NCBI GenBank assembly: GCA_036583965.1
Contig: JAZBQD010000014.1
Location: forward strand, 69,673,835-69,737,834
DNA from: Prunella strophiata
Taxonomy: Eukaryota; Chordata; Aves; Passeriformes; Prunellidae
Length of the DNA: 64,000 bases
Direction of reading: 5' to 3'
The notes under the pieces were generated by a model. That model was not told the DNA's origin. It did no database searches and worked only from the letters and a program-made list of their open reading frames with translations. Of this stretch, positions 24,171 through 32,867 are shown piece by piece. How positions within the stretch are numbered: the first letter of the stretch is position 1; each line of letters begins with the position of its first letter. The position numbers were made by a program, and so were the translations under genes.

Positions 24171-24800
24171 CATGGAATCCCAGAATGGTTTTGGGTTGGA
24201 AGGGGCCTTAATGATCATCTCATTCCAACTTGTCATCCCACTTCCACGGGCAGGTGATGCCTTAAGTTTTAGTTTTTATATGTTTCAGATTCTATGCTGC
24301 TTTAGTGTGTGGGTCTGGGGTTCACATCAGGGGATGGTGAGCTCTGTGCACAGAGCAGGGAGACAAAACAATTCCTGCTCCAGCTGGGCACCAAGGACAA
24401 ATGATCCAAATCTCAGCCCAGGAGCACAACCAGCGTGGGCTGAGGAGAGAAAAACAAGCAGGGTGGGAGTGCAGGGGCTAAAGCTGGAATGGGACAATGA
24501 ACTGCAAGGTGCAAATGGAGCAGAGCTGATCCAAGGCAGAGACCCCGGGAGCGCTCGTGCATTTTGGGGCCATTTTGGTTCATCTTGGGTGCAGCCCTGG
24601 CTGGGCTCTGGTGCTGCCCAAGGTGCATCCATGGAGGAGATCCTTTCAATAAATCCCTGCTTTATTCTTTAGCTCCATCTTGTCTCTTTTCTAGCTCAGC
24701 CTTCACAAGGCATCACAGGGACACCTTCCACTCAACCAGGCTGCTCAAAGCCCTGCTCCAACTTGGTCCTGAACACTTCCAGGGATGGGGCATCTGCTTT
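24171..24800 (-). mobile_element. CR1 LINE copy split by an LTR insertion
   Basis: The left part (24171-24254) has the tail 'catggaatcccagaatggtt' through 'cttccacgggcagg'. The right part (24720-24800) resumes with 'gacaccttccactcaaccag' and continues to 'cttccagggatggggcatct'. Removing the LTR and one copy of 'cagg' restores the usual CR1 wording 'gggcagggacacc', so the CR1 is older than the LTR. Its distal side ends against the start of the 19-bp minisatellite. Confidence 0.93.
24255..24715 (+). mobile_element. Solo LTR of an endogenous retrovirus (461-bp family), nested in CR1
   Basis: It starts TGATGCCTTAAG and ends CACAAGGCATCA; the outer 9 bp are an inverted repeat (TGATGCCTT / AAGGCATCA). 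Perfect 4-bp target duplications, 'cagg', lie at 24251-24254 and 24716-24719, a size seen with gammaretrovirus-like (class I) integration. AATAAA is at 24648-24653. No viral genes are present. The ~180-codon open frame across it is not conserved coding sequence. Compared with 17913-18373, only 6 differences occur in the first 410 bp but 13 in the last 51. Confidence 0.95.
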
Positions 24801-24830
24801 TCCAACAAACTGGGAGACCCATGGAAGTGC

Positions 24831-27800
24831 AAAGGAAGGATGGAAGTGCAAAGGAAGGATGGAAGTGCAAAGGAAGGATGGAAGTGCAAAGGAAGGATGG
24901 AAATGGAAGGGAAGGATGGAAGTGCAAAGGAAGGATGGAAGTGCAAAGGAAGGATGGAAATGGAAGGGAAGGATGGAAGTGCAAAGGAAGGATGGAAGTG
25001 CAAAGGAAGGATGGAAGTGCAAAGGAAGGATGGAAGTGCAAAGGAAGGATGGAAGTGCAAAGGAAGGATGGAAGTGCAAAGGAAGGATGGAAGTGCAAAG
25101 GAAGGATGGAAGTGCAAAGGAAGGATGGAAGTGCAAAGGAAGGATGGAAGTGCAAAGGAAGGATGGAAGTGCAAAGGAAGGATGGAAGTGCAAAGGAAGG
25201 ATGGAAGTGCAAAGGAAGGATGGAAGTGCAAAGGAAGGATGGAAGTGCAAAGGAAGGATGGAAGTGCAAAGGAAGGATGGAAGTGCAAAGGAAGGATGGA
25301 AGTGCAAAGGAAGGATGGAAGTGCAAAGGAAGGATGGAAGTGCAAAGGAAGGATGGAAGTGCAAAGGAAGGATGGAAGTGCAAAGGAAGGATGGAAGTGC
25401 AAAGGAAGGATGGAAGTGCAAAGGAAGGATGGAAGTGCAAAGGAAGGATGGAAGTGCAAAGGAAGGATGGAAGTGCAAAGGAAGGATGGAAGTGCAAAGG
25501 AAGGATGGAAGTGCAAAGGAAGGATGGAAGTGCAAAGGAAGGATGGAAGTGCAAAGGAAGGATGGAAATGGAAGGGAAGGATGGAAGTGCAAAGGAAGGA
25601 TGGAAGTGCAAAGGAAGGATGGAAGTGCAAAGGAAGGATGGAAGTGCAAAGGAAGGATGGAAGTGCAAAGGAAGGATGGAAGTGCAAAGGAAGGATGGAA
25701 GTGCAAAGGAAGGATGGAAGTGCAAAGGAAGGATGGAAGTGCAAAGGAAGGATGGAAGTGCAAAGGAAGGATGGAAGTGCAAAGGAAGGATGGAAGTGCA
25801 AAGGAAGGATGGAAGTGCAAAGGAAGGATGGAAGTGCAAAGGAAGGATGGAAGTGCAAAGGAAGGATGGAAGTGCAAAGGAAGGATGGAAGTGCAAAGGA
25901 AGGATGGAAGTGCAAAGGAAGGATGGAAGTGCAAAGGAAGGATGGAAGTGCAAAGGAAGGATGGAAGTGCAAAGGAAGGATGGAAGTGCAAAGGAAGGAT
26001 GGAAGTGCAAAGGAAGGATGGAAGTGCAAAGGAAGGATGGAAGTGCAAAGGAAGGATGGAAGTGCAAAGGAAGGATGGAAGTGCAAAGGAAGGATGGAAG
26101 TGCAAAGGAAGGATGGAAGTGCAAAGGAAGGATGGAAGTGCAAAGGAAGGATGGAAGTGCAAAGGAAGGATGGAAGTGCAAAGGAAGGATGGAAGTGCAA
26201 AGGAAGGATGGAAGTGCAAAGGAAGGATGGAAGTGCAAAGGAAGGATGGAAGTGCAAAGGAAGGATGGAAGTGCAAAGGAAGGATGGAAGTGCAAAGGAA
26301 GGATGGAAGTGCAAAGGAAGGATGGAAGTGCAAAGGAAGGATGGAAATGCAAAGGAAGGATGGAAATGCAAAGGAAGGATGGAAATGCAAAGGAAGGATG
26401 GAAATGCAAAGGAAGGATGGAAGTGCAAAGGAAGGATGGAAATGCAAAGGAAGGATGGAAGTGCAAAGGAAGGATGGAAGTGCAAAGGAAGGATGGAAAT
26501 GGAAAGGAAGGATGGAAGTGCAAAGGAAGGATGGAAGTGGAAGGGAAGGATGGAAATGCAAGGGAAGGATGGAAATGCAAGGGAAGGATGGAAGTGCAAA
26601 GGAAGGATGGAAGTGCAAAGGAAGGATGGAAATGCAAAGGAAGGATGGAAGTGGAAGGGAAGGATGGAAGTGCAAAGGAAGGATGGAAATGCAAAGGAAG
26701 GATGGAAGTGCAAAGGAAGGATGGAAGTGCAAAGGAAGGATGGAAGTGCAAAGGAAGGATGGAAATGGAAGGGAAGGATGGAAATGCAAAGGAAGGATGG
26801 AAATGCAAAGGAAGGATGGAAATGCAAAGGAAGGATGGAAGTGCAAAGGAAGGATGGAAATGCAAAGGAAGGATGGAAATGCAAAGGAAGGATGGAAATG
26901 CAAAGGAAGGATGGAAGTGCAAAGGAAGGACAGAAATGGAAGGGAAGGATGGAAGTGCAAAGGAAGGATGGAAATGCAAAGGAAGGATGGAAGTGCAAAG
27001 GAAGGATGGAAGTGCAAAGGAAGGACAGAAATGGAAGGGAAGGATGGAAATGCAAAGGAAGGATGGAAGTGCAAAGGAAGGACAGAAATGGAAGGGAAGG
27101 ATGGAAATGCAAAGGAAGGATGGAAATGCAAGGGAAGGATGGAAATGCAAAGGAAGGATGGAAATGCAAAGGAAGGATGGAAGTGCAAAGGAAGGATGGA
27201 AGTGCAAAGGAAGGACAGAAATGGAAGGGAAGGATGGAAGTGCAAAGGAAGGATGGAAGTGCAAAGGAAGGATGGAAGTGCAAAGGAAGGACAGAAATGG
27301 AAGGGAAGGATGGAAGTGCAAAGGAAGGATGGAAATGCAAAGGAAGGATGGAAGTGCAAAGGAAGGACAGAAATGGAAGGGAAGGATGGAAGTGCAAAGG
27401 AAGGACAGAAATGGAAGGGAAGGATGGAAATGGAAGGGAAGGATGGAAATGCAAGGGGAAGGATGGAAGTGGAAGGGAAGGATGGAAATGCAAGGGAAGG
27501 ATGGAAGTGCAAAGGAAGGACAGAAATGGAAGGGAAGGATGGAAGTGCAAAGGAAGGATGGAAGTGGAAGGGAAGGATGGAAGTGGAAGGGAAGGATGGA
27601 AATAGAAGGGAAGGATGGAAGTGCAAAGGAAGGATGGAAATGGAAGGATGGAAATGGAAGGGAAGGATGGAAATGGAAGGGAAGGATGGAAATGCAAAGG
27701 AAGGATGGAAGTGCAAAGGAAGGACAGAAATGGAAGGGAAGGATGGAAGTGGAAGGGAAGGATGGAAATGGAAGGGAAGGATGGAAGTGGAAGGGAAGGA

Positions 27801-27954
27801 TGGAAGTGGAAGGGAAGGATGGAAATGCAAAGGAAGGACAGAAATGGAAGGGAAGGATGGAAGTGGAAGGGAAGGATGGAAGTGCAAGGGAAGGATGGAA
27901 GTGCAAAGGAAGGACAGAAATGGAAGGGAAGGATGGAAATGGAAGGGAAGGATG
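24831..27954 (+). repeat. ~3.1-kb minisatellite of a 19-bp purine-rich unit (about 164 copies)
   Basis: The unit is 'ggaagtgcaaaggaaggat', 16 of 19 bases purine. From 24831 to about 26340 it is almost perfectly homogeneous, with a few 'aatggaaggg' variants at 24899, 24956 and 25564. From 26340 onward variants mix: 'aaatgcaaag', 'aaatggaaggg' and a recurrent dimer with 'ggacagaaatggaaggga'. Length irregularities occur near 27450 (+1 base) and 27640 (shortened unit). Because 19 is not a multiple of 3 and the unit has no stop in any frame, all six frames stay open for about 3 kb; this is not a protein gene. Confidence 0.98.
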
Positions 27955-28028
27955 ATGGCAGGAGGTGCCAGCAGCCCCCTGAAGATCGAGGGAGATCTTC
28001 ATAATGAAGATGAAGAGAAGAAATACAT
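27955..28028. other. Unique flank of the minisatellite
   Basis: It includes a short inverted repeat, 'gaagatc' and 'gatcttc', around 27981-28000. Nothing else is seen. Confidence 0.4.
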
Positions 28029-28113
28029 CAAGAGCCAAAGCTAAAAAGCATCAGAGCCCACAGCTGCAGGCTGGGGACCTGCTTTGTTTTGAAAAGCTGT
28101 CCACCTCCACTGG
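28029..28113 (+). repeat. Left copy of an ~85-bp dispersed direct repeat
   Basis: It shares 'aagcatcagag', 'cacagc' and 'gaaaagctgtccacctc' in the same order with 29067-29150, at an estimated 75-80% identity. No known element family is recognised. It could be part of an old segmental duplication or an unnamed interspersed repeat. Confidence 0.7.
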
Positions 28114-29066
28114 CTTGATTAAGAAGTATTAATTAGCCAAGCAGCAGTGAACACACTGGCCAAGGTTTGGCATTATCTACAGAAGAGCAAAAAAATTATG
28201 TGAATGCTTGGGGATAAAGAGGATAAGAGCTTGAAACCAATAGAGCTCTGCCCCATGGCACTTGTGTCTCTCTCTCCTCTTCCTCTCACCAAATACTTAA
28301 GGAAATCTTGGAAAACTGATCTCCTTTTCTTCCCTGTGGCAGACTGTGTTTCCTCGTTACTCACAGTGACTGTAATTGTATTATTTCCATAACAACAGAC
28401 TGTGAGATCAGAGAGCTGCACATGAGGGGCTGGAAAAGGAAATCAGCCACGTAGGAGGACTTAATTTCTCCACGTTTCTTCTTTGTTGAATGGGATGTGG
28501 GGAGAAGCAACACCCAAACCACCCCTTGAAAAGTCACTGGGGTGACACCAGTTACTCCAGTTGAGACTGCAGCTCATGCCCACCAACAGCAAAGAAAGAA
28601 GCAAATGTGAAGCCTCTCTGCAGCTGATGTCAGGGCTAGAGGAGATGAACAAGCCCTGATATTTATCAATGCCAAAAAAAAAAAACCCCACATGCTCTGA
28701 TTTGTGCCACAGTGAGGTCCTTTGTCCTCATGTAAGAGGTGGAACAGGTCAGCATCTCCCCACAAGCAGGGAAGAGGCTCTTTCCCTGGCATGGCAGGAC
28801 AGGATTTGTGGTGGGAGCAGATGGGGAGAGCGACAGCCCCTGAGCAGCAGCTGCCACCCCAGCCCCATGGGTTGCACAACATCAGTGCCCTTGAAGGGAA
28901 TGGCAAGTGACAGGAGAAGAAGTCACCTCAACAAGCAAAAGGGGCCTCAGCCTTCTCACGCTAACATTTTGTCCCTCTAAAACCACTTCACATCAAGGGC
29001 AGAAGGGAAGAGGGAGGGAAACAACCCTGGGAAGAGGCAAGGAGCACTAATGAGGGGAGAACATGC
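28114..29066. other. Unique non-coding DNA between the two direct-repeat copies
   Basis: No gene or mobile element recognised. Overlapping short frames on both strands near 28570-28980 have no domain. Confidence 0.4.
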
Positions 29067-29150
29067 CAAGAGCTGAGCTAAGAAGCATCAGAGTTCACAG
29101 CCAGAGGGTGTGGAGCTATTTTGCTCTGAAAAGCTGTCCACCTCTGCTGG
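29067..29150 (+). repeat. Right copy of the ~85-bp dispersed direct repeat
   Basis: Partner of 28029-28113 in the same orientation, about 1.04 kb away. See that entry for the shared words. It ends just before a purine-rich stretch leading to the CR1 pair. Confidence 0.7.
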
Positions 29151-29306
29151 AGAGAGCAGGAGCAGTTGTCAGTGTCTGCAGGAGCACAGACGGGAGGCAC
29201 CGAGGGCGATCTCCTGCCGCGGTCACGCAGGACAGACACGAGGGAAGCACAGACCACCCTGGCTGTGTCCTCCCTTCACCTCAGCACTCTGCATGCTCAG
29301 AAAACT

Positions 29307-29692
29307 CACAGAATTCACAGAATCACTGGGTTGGGAGAGACCTTCAGGAGCATGGAGTCCAGCCCAGCCCCTGGCACCCAGTGCCACATCCAGGCTTGTC
29401 AAACACAGCCAGGGATGGTGACTGCACCACCTCCCCGGGCAGCCACTCCAGAACTTTATCTCCCTTCCTGGAAAAGCTTTTTCCTCATCTCCAACCTGAA
29501 TTTCCCTTGGCCCAGCTGGAGCCTGTGTGCTCTGGTTGTGTCAGTGCTGCCTGGAGAAAGAGCCCAAGGCCAGCTGAGCCCAGGCACCTTTCAGGAGCTG
29601 CAGAGAGTGATGGGGGCAGCCCTGAGTCTCCTTTTCTCCAGGCTGAGCAGCCCCAGCTCCCTCAGGGGTTCCTCACAGGGTTTATGTTCCAA
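29307..29692 (-). mobile_element. CR1 LINE 3' region, young subfamily copy
   Basis: The tail 'cacagaattcacagaatcac' is followed by 'ggcacccagtgccacatcca', 'ctccccgggcagccactcca' and 'caggctgagcagccccagct', ending at 'gggtttatgttcc'. In the part it shares with 11520-12056 I count about five substitutions plus one 18-bp deletion between two 'ggggctg' words. It stops directly against an older CR1, as expected if it inserted there. The 217- and 258-codon frames crossing this region are not genes. Confidence 0.95.
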
Positions 29693-29698
29693 GCCAGG

Positions 29699-29885
29699 GG
29701 TTGGAAAGGACCTTAACAATCTTCCAAAATCTGCAGGGACACCTTCCACCATCCCAGACTGCTCCAAATCCCATCCAAGCTGGCCTTGGACACTTCCAGG
29801 GATCCAGGAGCAGCCACAGCTTCTCTGGGCACTCTGTGCCAGGGCCTCCCTACCCTCCCAGGGAAGAATTTCTTCCTGTTACCTG
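29699..29885 (-). mobile_element. CR1 LINE 3' fragment abutting the young CR1
   Basis: 'ggttggaaaggaccttaaca' lacks the normal octamer tail, which the younger CR1 now replaces. It continues with 'tgcagggacaccttccacca', 'acttccagggatccaggagc' and 'gaagaatttcttcctg'. Confidence 0.92.
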
Positions 29886-30153
29886 AAGAGAACACCCCAA
29901 GGAAGGCCAGGCAGAGCAGCCTGGCTGACAAGGTGTCACTAAACCAGGTGTGAGAATGGTTCTAAAAACAAGAGGACCATGGCACCAATCGGTCCCAGCC
30001 CTCGTGCTACCACATGATATCAGCATCCACGTGGCAGGAATTTGGCTCACAGAACACATTTGGATTTCAAGAGGCCACAGAGAGCCAAGGATTTCTCATG
30101 GGTGAGTCAGCAGTAGTGTTAAATCAGTAGTTAATGTTAGTAGTAGTGTTAGA
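29886..30153. other. Unique non-coding DNA
   Basis: Nothing recognised apart from a small imperfect repetition of 'agtagtgtta' near 30110-30150. Confidence 0.4.
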
Positions 30154-30210
30154 TTAATGGTTGGACTCAGCCTTAAGGGCCTTTTCCAACCTAAATGATT
30201 CTACGATTCC
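30154..30210 (+). mobile_element. CR1 LINE terminal remnant
   Basis: 'taatggttggactcagcctt', 'aagggccttttccaacctaa' and 'atgattctacgattcc': the last ~57 bp of a CR1 with its octamer-type tail. Confidence 0.85.
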
Positions 30211-30329
30211 TGCACCACGCTCTGGCTGTACTTCACACTTCTGTGTGAAGCAGAACAGATCATTTTTCATCCTGCTGCATTCCCAACTGGAGTTTTCCCC
30301 AGCAAATACCAAACAGCCACAATTAGCTT

Positions 30330-30600
30330 GAAAAGAAAAATATCTTTAAGACGCACGCGGTCAGAACGGTGAGCGACTGTTTTGTGGCTCTCATTTAGGG
30401 GCTGGGCAAGGGGTGTTTTTAATAGCTCATTAGCCAGCTTTCTCCAGCAGTCATTAAAATCTGCTAATTATCCCATGGTCTGAGAAAGAAGAAGAAAATC
30501 TCTCCCTCCGGATTATTCTGGCGCTGGTGAAAAATCTTCAAGGCCAACAAGTTGACACTTTCAAACTTGGAAAATAAACTCCAGGAATTCAACTTTTTCA
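30330..30600. promoter_or_regulatory. Candidate conserved non-coding element
   Basis: It holds a CpG cluster ('aagacgcacgcggtcagaac', 'ggtgagcgactg'), ATTA/TAAT cores ('cattaaaatctgctaattat') and 'ccggattattctggcgctgg', with no repeat similarity. CpGs surviving in methylated intergenic DNA suggest selection or a hypomethylated site, but this is inference only. Confidence 0.3.
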
Positions 30601-32130
30601 CTGCAGCTTTTCTGCCTTGCAAATGCTCCCTCAGGGCTCAGAGGTGAGTGGGCTTCCCACTGAGCTGCACCCAAACCAGAGGGTTTTAAGTGGCAAAGTG
30701 AGGAAGGTTTAGGGGCTCCTGATCTTTGTGTCAGAGTTTAACATGGGTCTGGAAGATGAGATGAAAGGACAGGGATTGTGATGGACCTTGGCAACATTTT
30801 TATGGCACCTAGCAGTGCCCATTTGAGCTGTGCTTCAGTAGATCCTCAATCCAGGGATCTGATGTTGTCCAAGGAGGATCCAAAAAGATGGATATCCTGC
30901 ACCCCTGCTCTGTAGGCCAAGAGAGCTTGACAGTCATTAATAATCTATCATTTTGTGTTAGTGCTGAACATCCCCACAGCCTGGCTACAGCTCAGCCCCT
31001 CTCCTGTGGAGTTCATGGCAGTACTGACCTGTGCAGAGCAGTCAGAGACAGAAAAGTCCAGGCTCCTTGGAAATATTGGCACAGAGCTCTTGAAGGATGG
31101 CTCTGAGGCCTCATTTTAAATCAAATTAGTCACTCAATAGGTCTTCATCACATGAAGGATTTCCCTTTGAGCTCTGTGTTGTTTATTTAAGTCCATACCT
31201 TAATGCTTATTGCACTTCTGTGAGATGAGCTGAGCACCAGGAAGCTCATTCCAACAAGAGCCTCACCCTCTGCCCTGGATTTTGGATCATCAGTGAGGAG
31301 CAGGAGTAAATGACAGCCCCTGGTGAATGTTTTGCCTCTTTATCTTACACCCACAGACAGCTCTGAATGCTCATTTTGAAGGTTGAAACCTCTTTTCCAG
31401 CAGTTTCAGTGCCATGGTAGGAGAGACACAGAAAATGGGAGTCACTACTGGCTAAGGAATCCCCACATGGATTTACAGGATGGAGTTGAGAGCAACCTAT
31501 GGGGTTTTAGGACCACAAGAAATCAGAGTGGAGCCACAGAAGCAAAGCAAAGAGTGTTTGGCAAGTTGTTAAAACCTTTCACAAGGATAAACTGAGACAG
31601 CAAAGTTTATCCATCACAAAAAAATATAGTGTATTGACTCAGACTCCCCAAAGAGAAAGGCATTAAAAACAGCAAGCAAATAAAAACATTGCTCCTGAAG
31701 GGAAAAAAAAGAAAAAAAAAAAACAACTTAGGATTTTGTACTGGGTAAAATGAGCTGCAAATCCACAGAGAGCTGGGGAATTCAGGTAAACAGAACCAAA
31801 GCAAGGTCCTACTGAGGAACCTGGCTGGAAGAGAGAGGCTGGGATTTCCCAGCTCAGCTCTGAAGGAAATTTATCTGGATTTTTCTGATGACCAGAAGTC
31901 AAGACACTGACTCTCCCCATGCCCTCCACAGCCTCCCTGTGCTGCACTGAAGCAGAGAAGGAACAAGAATCCTCTTGCAACAGCTTTCTGCAGCACCCAG
32001 GAGCTCCATTTAATGGATCAATGGGAAAACCTGAGACCATGACAGGAGGGGGGTGGATCCAGAGATCCCCTCATCAGCTGAGCACTCCCTCACACACAAG
32101 GAATCCAGGCAAAATCAACCACAAATTCAA
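30601..32130. other. Unique non-coding DNA
   Basis: No gene or mobile element recognised. An A-rich homopurine run lies at about 31696-31723. Confidence 0.4.
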
Positions 32131-32315
32131 CTCTGAGACCATCAAGTCCAGCCATGAAGCCAGCACTGCCAAGCCCACCACTAACCAACATCCCCAAATC
32201 CCCCCAGGGATGGGGACACCACTACCCTGGGCAGCCTGTCCCAGTGCTTGATGACCTTTTTGGTGAAGGAATTTTTCCAGAGAGCCAACATTTCCTGGCA
32301 CAACATGAGACCAAG
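32131..32315 (-). mobile_element. CR1 LINE fragment, a different subfamily
   Basis: 'gaccatcaagtccagccatg', 'agcactgccaagcccaccac', 'tgggcagcctgtcccagtgc' and 'ttggtgaaggaatttttcca' then 'ttcctggcacaacatgag' follow the antisense order of the CR1 type that carries 'cactgccaaggccacc' (also at 38410). Confidence 0.88.
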
Positions 32316-32819
32316 AGGAAAAAACAGCTTTGGTGCTGCTGCCTTTGTGCAGAAGGAAACAAGGTCTGCAGGGAGCAGGGAGCTGGAGGAGATTTAACTG
32401 GAAAAGAGAATATTCCAGGGAAAAAAAACAACAGGGGGAAGGATGGAGGGACAGCAGGAGTGCTGCAAGGGTGCTGATGCAGGGGAGTCTGGTTGCTGTG
32501 TAAATATTTTCATCCAAAACTTAGTTTGAAGGATAATTCCACCTCCTTCATTAATGCCTGTGACCAATCCAGCAGACTTCTGAAATATTGATAACTCAGA
32601 AGAGTTCTTGTAGATTCATGGACTTTCTAAAAGGGGTTGGTAAGAGGAGGAAGGGAGTGGGTTTGTTGAATTGCCTCTTTTTAAATACTCAAACTGCAGG
32701 CTGAGAAAAGAATAAAAAAATAGAGGCTCCATTAAGATACTTAGAAAATAAAAATCACTGCCCCTGGATTGCTGAAGCTTGCCAGTTTTCTGCCAGTCTC
32801 ACTGTATTTGTTCTACTCT

Positions 32820-32867
32820 GGGAAAGAAAGGAAGAGAAAGGGAGGAAAAAAAAAAGAAAAAGAAAAA
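32820..32867 (+). repeat. 48-bp pure purine tract
   Basis: The sequence is only A and G for 48 bases ('gggaaagaaaggaagagaaa' onward), with an A10 run inside. Such tracts can adopt triplex (H-DNA) structure; that is general knowledge, not shown here. Confidence 0.85.

Noticed and set aside
24106..24672. A 188-codon frame with a near-identical antisense partner at 17980-18441
   Set aside because: Both are the same retroviral LTR. Similarity comes from DNA identity of a non-coding repeat, not from a conserved protein.
24564..28044. Apparent 1000-1100-codon proteins in all six frames
   Set aside because: They are readings of a 19-bp tandem repeat with no stops in any phase. The peptides are periodic with 19 residues and identical between frames.
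29063..29942. Frames of 217 and 258 codons resembling antisense frames at 11590-12032
   Set aside because: They translate the 3' region of two CR1 copies. The similarity is due to a shared LINE, and no reverse-transcriptase motif is present.
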